A model generated the notes under the pieces. The model saw nothing but the letters and a program-made list of their open reading frames with translations. It was not told where the DNA came from and made no database searches. A stretch of DNA of 10,270 nt from an uncultured Odoribacter sp. (GTDB taxonomy: Bacteria; Bacteroidota; Bacteroidia; Bacteroidales; Marinifilaceae): the NCBI GenBank assembly GCA_905204385.1, contig CAJKZL010000073.1, positions 1-10,270 of the forward strand. Reading direction: 5' to 3'. Below are positions 1 to 4,941 of this stretch, one piece after another. Within the stretch, counting starts at the first letter, position 1, and every line of letters begins with the position of its first letter. The position numbers were made by a program, and so were the translations under genes.

Positions 1-552
1 TCTATCTGGCAGTTTCCCCTCCTGTTGCTGGGAGCCCTGACCTTGTTTATCTATGTGGGAGTGGAAACCCTTTCTTTAAGTACAGCCGTAGACTATGCCA
101 AAGCCCTGAATCTTGAAAATCCCGATTTTTACGCCTGGATTCCGAGCATCGGCATGGTGATCGGATACATTTGCGGTATCATCCTGATCCCGAAATACCT
201 GACTCAGGATATGGCAATGAGGATATGTGCCTGCATCGGAGTGGTCGGCTCGTTAGCCATCGTGCTTATGCCTGCCACCATTTCCATCTGGGCGATCTTC
301 CTGCTGGCTCTGGGTTGTTCACTGATGTGGCCTGCATTGTGGCCGCTGGCAATGGCCGATCTGGGCAAATTCACCAAATCCGGTAGCGCCCTGTTGACCA
401 TGGCAATTGCCGGAGGCGCTGTGATCCCCACCATTTTCGGCTTCCTGCAAGGAGGTAGCCTGGGAGCACAAGGCGCTTATTGGCTGGCATTGCCCTGCTT
501 CATGTTCATTCTATATTACGGAGTTGCCGGATATAAAATCAGAACGAAATAA
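1..552 (+). CDS. Sugar MFS transporter, FucP/GluP (FHS) type, C-terminal part
   Basis: This is the C-terminal part of a major facilitator superfamily proton-sugar symporter in the inner membrane, of the fucose/glucose/galactose (FHS) group. The frame is open to the left edge, so the gene begins outside the window; the TTG at 25 is an internal leucine codon, not a start. About 183 residues are visible, forming roughly six hydrophobic helices, which fits the C-terminal half of a 12-helix carrier. The stretch LGCSLMWPALWPLAMADLGK followed by a TKSGSALL segment and a glycine-rich AGGAVIP segment is typical of sugar MFS proteins of Bacteroidota. It ends in TAA and a small hairpin follows. The exact sugar cannot be decided from this half. 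The family call is fairly sure and the substrate is open. Confidence 0.85.
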   Translation, partial: SIWQFPLLLLGALTLFIYVGVETLSLSTAVDYAKALNLENPDFYAWIPSIGMVIGYICGIILIPKYLTQDMAMRICACIGVVGSLAIVLMPATISIWAIFLLALGCSLMWPALWPLAMADLGKFTKSGSALLTMAIAGGAVIPTIFGFLQGGSLGAQGAYWLALPCFMFILYYGVAGYKIRTK

Positions 553-798
553 ACATCGGGAAACCGATTCCTAAAGGTCTTAGCCATCCTGTCGGACAGA
601 AAATCCACATTTTCCCTGACAGAATAGCCGACCGATAATTTCAGCTTTTAAGGAGAAAGAATGGATATACCGCCTTCAGCATTTTCTCTTTAAAAGCTGA
701 AATCATCCTAAAACCACTATCTGAAATTCAGTGTAGCATTTCAGCGTTCTGAATGTTCAGGCTTTTATCCTCCATTATCTCTCTAATTTCCGAGCGTC
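553..798. promoter_or_regulatory. Intergenic region rich in inverted repeats before the CBM9-like gene
   Basis: No gene is supported here. A 5-bp stem with a GAAA loop sits at 555-568, just after the transporter stop, and a short ctgtc-g-gacag palindrome lies at 589-599. A long inverted repeat has arms at 638-663 and 680-703 (about 24 of 26 positions pair; loop ~16 nt). A further 7-bp pair lies at 721-727 and 738-744. The motif ATTTCAG or its complement occurs four times in alternating orientation (638, 697, 721, 738), so the arms can pair in more than one way. No U-run follows any stem, so none is a classic intrinsic terminator. I see no convincing promoter box. An untranslated leader or attenuator of the downstream pair is possible but inferred. 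Confidence 0.5.
638..703. repeat. Long imperfect inverted repeat (stem-loop)
   Basis: The left arm 638-663 and right arm 680-703 are reverse complements apart from one G/A difference and two unpaired bases; the core is ATTTCAGCTTTTAA against TTAAAAGCTGAAAT. The loop is about 16 nt (664-679). It would form a stable hairpin in either strand. It lacks a poly-T tail on either side, so it is more likely a regulatory or processing structure, or a small mobile remnant, than a terminator. No target-site duplication is evident. Confidence 0.7.
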
Positions 799-1443
799 AT
801 GTTTACCATTCCGAAAATCGAGCATTTACAATCCCAGGATTTAAAAGCAACGGCAGAAATCCTGAAAAGCAGCGAACTGCACTCCATAGCTTGCAACAAC
901 TGGCAAGCCGGTTTTCCTTATGCACCCGAAGCGGGATTTCGCATCGCCCATAACGGAAAAGAATTGTTTATTTCGTTTACCGTGACAGAAGCCTGTACTC
1001 TGGCTAAAATCAAGGACGACAACGGCGAAGTATGGACCGACTCCTGCGTGGAATTTTTCCTTGCCCTGGACGACAGTGGATACTACAACTTCGAGTTCAG
1101 TTGCATCGGCAAAGCATTATTGGGCTTCCGCAAAGAACGGCCCCATGCCGTTCATGCTTCTCCGGAAATCATGAGCAGTATTGCACGTTACTCCACGCTG
1201 GGAACAGCCAACTTCGATGAAAAGCAGATCGGTAGCCCCTGGGAGCTTACCGTCGCTATTCCGGCAAACGCCCTTTTCCGCCATCGGCTGGATAGCTGGG
1301 ACGAGGTAAAAGCAAAGGCGAATGTGTACAAATGCGGGGATGCGTTATCTAAACCCCACTACCTTTCCTGGAATCCGATCGATACCCCGCAACCCGACTT
1401 TCATGTCCCCCGCTGTTTCAAAGAGGTGATATTCCAATCATGA
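799..1443 (+). CDS. CBM9-like (carbohydrate-binding family 9-like) protein
   Basis: The 214-residue product resembles the family 9-like carbohydrate-binding/DOMON beta-sandwich proteins common in Bacteroidota. Visible hallmarks are a WTDSCVEFFLALDD strand pair (about residues 79-92), the following NFEFSCIG strand (about 97-104), and a C-terminal block with ANVYKCGD, then PHYLSWNPI and PQPDFHVPRCF (about 174-207). The length matches stand-alone members. No signal peptide is visible: the N-terminus MFTIPKIEHLQ is polar, so export is not predicted. The ATG at 799 is the first suitable start in this frame and no Shine-Dalgarno site is obvious, as is usual in the phylum. The stop overlaps the next gene's start (ATGA), so the two are probably translated together. 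The ligand is unknown; a sugar or glycoside is inferred from the family name only. Confidence 0.8.
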   Translation: MFTIPKIEHLQSQDLKATAEILKSSELHSIACNNWQAGFPYAPEAGFRIAHNGKELFISFTVTEACTLAKIKDDNGEVWTDSCVEFFLALDDSGYYNFEFSCIGKALLGFRKERPHAVHASPEIMSSIARYSTLGTANFDEKQIGSPWELTVAIPANALFRHRLDSWDEVKAKANVYKCGDALSKPHYLSWNPIDTPQPDFHVPRCFKEVIFQS

Positions 1444-1721
1444 AAGACCGTTCGATATATGGCTTTATACCGGGGCTTATCGCCCCGTTTTTCATTATCT
1501 TTCTGTTCTGGCTTTTCCGCTTCCGCGAACTGGAGCCGGCAGAATTTATCCGTCAGGCTATTTTCCTGAAAGTCCATTTCAAAATCATCTCCCTGGGTGT
1601 ATTTTTTGCCGACCTGGCTCTGTTTTACCTATACCTGCATTTCCAAAAAAATAACGCCTCGAAAGGCGTTATCCTGGCTGTATTTTTCTATTTCTTCCTC
1701 TTTCTCCTCACCTCCCTCTAA
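1440..1721 (+). CDS. Small three-helix membrane protein, unknown function
   Basis: I do not recognise a named family. The 93-residue product has three strongly hydrophobic segments at about residues 8-27, 46-66 and 74-92, with a charged stretch (RFRELEPAEFIRQ) between the first two and a KNNASK loop before the last. It is almost certainly an integral inner-membrane protein. Its ATG overlaps the stop of the CBM9-like gene by four bases (ATGA at 1440-1443), which implies translational coupling and one transcript. The coding sequence contains a perfect 9-bp inverted repeat (1651-1672) that works as a terminator for the opposing gene, so this reading frame is constrained on both strands. The stop TAA (1719-1721) touches the first unit of a 7-bp repeat array. 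Confidence 0.75.
   Translation: MKDRSIYGFIPGLIAPFFIIFLFWLFRFRELEPAEFIRQAIFLKVHFKIISLGVFFADLALFYLYLHFQKNNASKGVILAVFFYFFLFLLTSL
1645..1672 (-). terminator. Intrinsic terminator of the HdeD-like gene, inside the opposing ORF
   Basis: Read on the minus strand, a perfect 9-bp stem (ataacgcct / aggcgttat) closes a TTCG loop and is followed directly by seven T residues. This is the standard form of a rho-independent terminator. It lies about 94 nt past the stop of the minus-strand HdeD-like gene, within the coding sequence of the small membrane protein. On the plus strand the hairpin is not followed by a T-run, so termination is expected in one direction only. Confidence 0.82.
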
Positions 1722-1780
1722 TCTATAATCTATAATCTTTAAACTATAAACTATAAACTTTAATCTTAATCTATAATCTC
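1721..1780. repeat. Tandem array of degenerate 7-bp repeats (consensus AWCTWTA)
   Basis: Consecutive units read ATCTATA, ATCTATA, ATCTTTA, AACTATA, AACTATA, AACTTTA, ATCTTA (6 bp), ATCTATA and a partial ATCTC. Eight units plus a partial one therefore run with almost no interruption from 1721 to 1780. The array fills the gap between two convergent genes, abuts the stop of the plus-strand gene and encodes the last residues (EIID) and stop of the minus-strand gene. It is A/T-rich with no spacers, so it is not CRISPR. Its function is unknown; slippage-generated expansion is the simplest origin. Confidence 0.85.
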
Positions 1781-2374
1781 CGCCTCCTCCACCTCCGGTT
1801 CATCTTCCATCCTCACCATTTTTTCCTTTTCCTCGAATCCTTTTCTCAACCGATTGATTTTATACTGATTCAACAAATCGGTCACCCCATAGAAAATAGC
1901 GGTAATCCCGAACAAAATGAAAACTCCTTCAGCCGAAGAAAAAGGATCGAACAAAACGATTACACCGGCAATCAGGATCAGCACCGGAAAGAGATAACTG
2001 GCCAGGGAAACCGGTCCGAACTGACGGGCTGCAGCCAGGGTTACAAACTGTCCGACAGCGGCCAGCACCAGGATAAATCCCAAAAGGTACATAAAAATAG
2101 TGGCGAAAGTCGAAGGCAGACACAACAACAGCAATCCCAGCACCATACTCCCCACGCCGCTGAAGGGCACCAGACTCCGCCTATGGTCTTCGCGGTTCCG
2201 GTTGGAAATGATAAACGCAATGAGCCCTGTGATCAGAAACAAAACACCGATCAGCATAATGATATATCTGACAGCGGCTCCAGGCCAGATTACCAGTACA
2301 ACTCCCAGGACTATGGCCAGAATGGCACGATAGATGGCTCCCTGAAAATTATTTGTAGTATAAACGATCTGCAT
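1766..2374 (-). CDS. HdeD family (DUF308) membrane protein
   Basis: The 202-residue product has six predicted transmembrane helices (about residues 12-30, 36-57, 72-86, 91-112, 124-142 and 148-167), the usual layout of HdeD/DUF308 proteins. The pattern of paired helices with a WPG turn after helix 1 and an FDP turn after helix 5 is characteristic. In enterobacteria HdeD is linked to acid resistance at high cell density; in Bacteroidota the role of DUF308 proteins is not established. The cytoplasmic tail (about 178-202) is strongly charged and ends in an acidic run of E and D, the last codons of which lie in the 7-bp repeat array. The ATG at 2374 gives a full-length protein. It is divergent from prfC and ends tail to tail with the small membrane protein; a strong terminator lies at 1645-1672. 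Confidence 0.85.
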   Translation of the reverse strand: MQIVYTTNNFQGAIYRAILAIVLGVVLVIWPGAAVRYIIMLIGVLFLITGLIAFIISNRNREDHRRSLVPFSGVGSMVLGLLLLCLPSTFATIFMYLLGFILVLAAVGQFVTLAAARQFGPVSLASYLFPVLILIAGVIVLFDPFSSAEGVFILFGITAIFYGVTDLLNQYKINRLRKGFEEKEKMVRMEDEPEVEEAEIID

Positions 2375-2573
2375 ACAATATTTTTTATAAAATTGAATAG
2401 TTTTTGATTAAACGAAGATAAACATTTTTTTGTTATGTCGGTACCCGGCTCCCCGGAAATTTACACTTTCCGGGCATATACCCGGCTTACAGGATTTCAC
2501 GGCCCTCATCGTAGGGGTAATTTTTGGACCAAGTACAAAATTTAGCTACCTTTGCAACCTCAAAAAATGATCA
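2375..2573. promoter_or_regulatory. Divergent intergenic region between the HdeD-like gene and prfC
   Basis: The left half is A/T-rich and serves as the leader of the minus-strand gene; a minus-strand TATCTTCG at 2412-2419 is one base off the phylum's -7 box but has no clear -33 box. In the right half an 8-bp stem (cccggaaa at 2452-2459, tttccggg at 2467-2474, 7-nt loop) lies between two identical 9-bp direct repeats, tacccggct, at 2442-2450 and 2479-2487. A weaker 4-bp stem lies at 2503-2516. The prfC promoter follows at 2523. Because both genes point outwards these hairpins are not terminators of either; an operator or other regulatory role is inferred. Confidence 0.55.
2523..2554 (+). promoter_or_regulatory. 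Bacteroidota-type promoter of the prfC operon
   Basis: A TTTG -33 box (2523-2526) and a TACCTTTG -7 box (2547-2554) are separated by 20 nt. This is an exact match to the phylum's primary-sigma consensus TTTG-N19-21-TAnnTTTG. The -7 box ends 19 nt before the prfC ATG, leaving a short leader. It should drive prfC and, given the small gaps, the thioesterase, response regulator and uvrB. Confidence 0.88.
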
Positions 2574-4151
2574 ATGGGATATAAAGAAGAAATTTTACGC
2601 CGCCGTACGTTTGGCATCATCAGTCATCCGGATGCCGGGAAAACCACTTTGACCGAGAAATTACTGCTGTTTGGCGGGGCTATCCATGTAGCAGGAGCCG
2701 TTAAGTCGAATAAAATCAAGAAAACAGCGACTTCCGACTTCATGGAGATAGAACGTCAGAGGGGAATCTCTGTAGCGACTTCCGTGATGGGCTTCGAATA
2801 TAAAGGAATAAAAATCAACATTCTGGACACTCCGGGTCACCAGGACTTCGCCGAGGACACCTTTCGCACCCTGACGGCTTGCGACAGCGTCATCATTGTC
2901 ATCGACGCCGCCTAAGGAGTAGAAACGCAGACCCGGAAACTGATGCAGGTTTGCCGGATGCGCAAAACCCCGGTGATTGTCTTTATCAATAAACTGGACC
3001 GTCCGGCCAACGATCCTTTCGATATCCTGGACGATGTGGAAAAAGAACTCCAAATCCAGGTGAATCCGCTGAGTTGGCCGATCGGCAGCGGCGACACCTT
3101 TAAGGGAATTTATAACTTACACCGTCAAAATCTTTGTCTGTATACCCCCAGCATTCAAAATATACAGGAAGGAATAGAAATTACCGATACCGACTCGGAA
3201 GAACTGGACCGTCACATCGGCGAAAGAGCAGCCGCAAAATTGCGGGAAGACCTGGAATTAGTGCGGGAAGTTTATCCCGGAATCAATCGGGAGGAATACC
3301 TGGAAGCCCGTGTAGCTCCGGTATTTTTCGGTTCTGCCCTCAATAATTTCGGAATCCGCGAACTGCTCGATTGTTTCATCGAAATCGCCCCCTCACCTCT
3401 TCCCCGCGAAACCGAAGAAAGAGTAGTGGAACCCGATGAAGAGAAATTTTCCGGCTTCGTCTTTAAGATTCATGCCAACATGGACCCTAATCACCGGGAC
3501 CGGATTGCCTTTGTGAAAATCTGTTCGGGAATTTTCAAACGAAACACCAATTACCTGCATGTGCGGAACGGCAAGCAATTTAAGTTCTCCACTCCTACAG
3601 CGTTCATGGCCTCTAAAAAATCGGTCATCGACGAAGCCTATCCGGGAGACATCATCGGCCTGCACGATACCGGAACCTTCAAGATCGGCGACACGCTGAC
3701 CGAAGGCGAAAAACTACACTATAAGGGGATTCCGAGTTTTTCACCCGAATTGTTCAAATACATCGAAAACGCCGATCCGATGAAATCCAAACAGTTGGCC
3801 AAAGGCATCGATCAACTGATGGACGAAGGGGTGGCACAGTTGTTTGTCAACCAATTCAACAACCGCAAAATCATCGGAACCGTGGGCGCCCTTCAATTCG
3901 AGGTGATCGAATACCGTTTGTTGCACGAATACGGCGCTGCCTGCCGCTGGGAACCCATCAATCTTTAAAAAGCCTGCTGGCTGGAAGCTCTGGACCAGGC
4001 AGAACTGGAAGATTTCAAAAAGCACAAGTCACAATATATGGCCAGAGACAAGGAAGGCAGGGATGTATTTTTAGCCGATTCCGCCTATATGCTGCAAATG
4101 GCCCAGGAGAATTACAAAAAACTGATTTTTCATTTTACATCGGAATTTTAA
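2574..4151 (+). pseudogene. prfC: Peptide chain release factor 3 (RF3) gene with two in-frame TAA codons
   Basis: RF3 is the cytosolic GTPase that removes RF1/RF2 from ribosomes after peptide release. The frame from ATG 2574 to TAA 4149-4151 spans 525 codons, the normal RF3 length, with no indel. G1 SHPDAGKT (codons 17-24), G2 RGISVATS (63-70), G3 DTPGH (85-89), G4 NKLD (139-142), domain II and a conserved C-terminus ending FHFTSEF are all present. Codons 114 (TAA 2913-2915, between IDAA and GVETQTRK) and 465 (TAA 3966-3968, between CRWEPINL and KACWLE) are stops. RF3 proteins have Lys at the first site (IDAAKGVE), one base from TAA; the second is probably an aromatic residue, also one base away. 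Without suppression the pieces are 113 aa (G1-G3), at most 341 aa if translation restarts at ATG 2943 (G4, domains II and III), and a 60-codon tail. RF3 is dispensable in several bacteria, so loss is plausible. Identity is certain; non-function is likely but not proven. Confidence 0.9.
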
Positions 4152-4183
4152 ACGCAACTGCAAATCATTCAAAACAAAAAGAT

Positions 4184-4555
4184 ATGCCAGCAATCGGAAA
4201 AACATACAGTCAGCAGATCGTGGTATCGGAGAAGGACACCGCACTTGCCTATGGTTCCGGAAACCTTCCGGTATTCGCCACCCCGGCGATGATAGCCCTG
4301 ATGGAAAATACCGCCGTGCATTGCCTGGAAGGCGAACTGGAACCCGGCAGCGACACGGTAGGCATTGCAATCGACGTACAGCATACGAAAGCAACCGCTG
4401 TAGGGCATCCCGTGGTTTGCCAGGCAACGGTCACGGAAACCGAAGGGCGACGGATCCGTTTCGAGATCACCGCCCGGGACGATAAAGGGAATATCGGACG
4501 TGCCATCCATGACCGTTTTATCATTATTCCCGAAAAATTCATGAGCAAACTCTGA
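4184..4555 (+). CDS. FlK-like hot-dog fold acyl-CoA thioesterase
   Basis: The 123-residue product is a single hot-dog domain resembling the fluoroacetyl-CoA thioesterase (FlK) family. The catalytic pattern is visible: Thr33 in FATPAMIALMEN, Glu41 in the same helix and His67 in VQHTKATAVG. The spacings (8 and 26 residues) equal those of the FlK triad Thr42/Glu50/His76. It is expected to hydrolyse a small acyl-CoA in the cytosol; the true substrate is unknown, and fluoroacetate resistance is not implied in this setting. The ATG at 4184 is 32 nt after the last prfC stop, and the next gene begins one base after this gene's TGA, so it sits in the operon driven from upstream of prfC. The length fits the family with no extension. 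A general PaaI-type thioesterase is the main alternative. Confidence 0.82.
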   Translation: MPAIGKTYSQQIVVSEKDTALAYGSGNLPVFATPAMIALMENTAVHCLEGELEPGSDTVGIAIDVQHTKATAVGHPVVCQATVTETEGRRIRFEITARDDKGNIGRAIHDRFIIIPEKFMSKL

Positions 4556-4556
4556 A

Positions 4557-4940
4557 ATGACATCCGATTTTCAATATCCGGATTGGTCCGAACATACCAT
4601 ACTCATCGCCGAAGATATAGATTCGAACTTTGCAGTGCTCTCGGCACTGCTGCAAAAAACCAATATCCGGATTCTCCGTGCCCACAACGGAGAAGAAGCC
4701 GTGGAGACCAGCCTGCTGAACCCAAGCGTACGCCTTATTCTGATGGATATCAGTATGCCTTGTTGCGACGGCATCGAGGCATCGAGACAAATCAGGCAAC
4801 AATTGCCCGGAAAAATCGTAATAGCACAGACAGCCCACGATTTTTCCAGCGTAATCGCCGGAGAAAATTTCGACGCTTTCTTAAGAAAACCGATCCGACG
4901 CAAGCAATTGCTTGAGGTACTAAGCCTTTATCTGTCATAA
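4557..4940 (+). CDS. Single-domain response regulator (receiver domain only)
   Basis: The 127-residue product is a CheY-like phospho-acceptor domain with no output domain. Conserved residues are all present: acidic pair Glu19-Asp20 (AEDIDSN), phosphorylated Asp64 in LILMDISMP, switch Thr92 in AQTAHD and Lys111 in LRKPI. The Asp region followed by CDGIEASRQIR resembles receivers of hybrid histidine kinases rather than those of DNA-binding regulators. The Thr-to-Lys interval is about three residues shorter than in the common hybrid-kinase receivers, implying a trimmed helix 4. No kinase gene is nearby, so it must be served by a distant kinase or act in a phosphorelay. The ATG follows the thioesterase stop by one base and uvrB starts one base after its stop: a tight operon and likely translational coupling. 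Confidence 0.87.
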   Translation: MTSDFQYPDWSEHTILIAEDIDSNFAVLSALLQKTNIRILRAHNGEEAVETSLLNPSVRLILMDISMPCCDGIEASRQIRQQLPGKIVIAQTAHDFSSVIAGENFDAFLRKPIRRKQLLEVLSLYLS

Positions 4941-4941
4941 C

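Noticed and set aside
25..27. TTG start for the first gene
   Set aside because: The frame is open upstream to the window edge and the protein is only the second half of a 12-helix transporter, so the true start is outside.
638..703. Rho-independent terminator for the sugar transporter
   Set aside because: The stem is long, but neither side is followed by a T-run and it lies 86 nt past the stop.
1721..1780. CRISPR array
   Set aside because: Units are 7 bp with no spacers and no cas genes nearby; this is a simple tandem repeat.
3960..3975. RF2-like programmed frameshift at CTT TAA (second prfC stop)
   Set aside because: The motif resembles the CTT TGA slip site of prfB, but the rest of prfC continues in the same frame after the stop, so a +1 shift would leave the protein frame.
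2574..4151. Genome-wide reassignment of TAA to an amino acid
   Set aside because: The transporter, small membrane protein, HdeD-like gene, receiver gene and uvrB all end at TAA where their families end, and the two prfC stops replace different expected residues.
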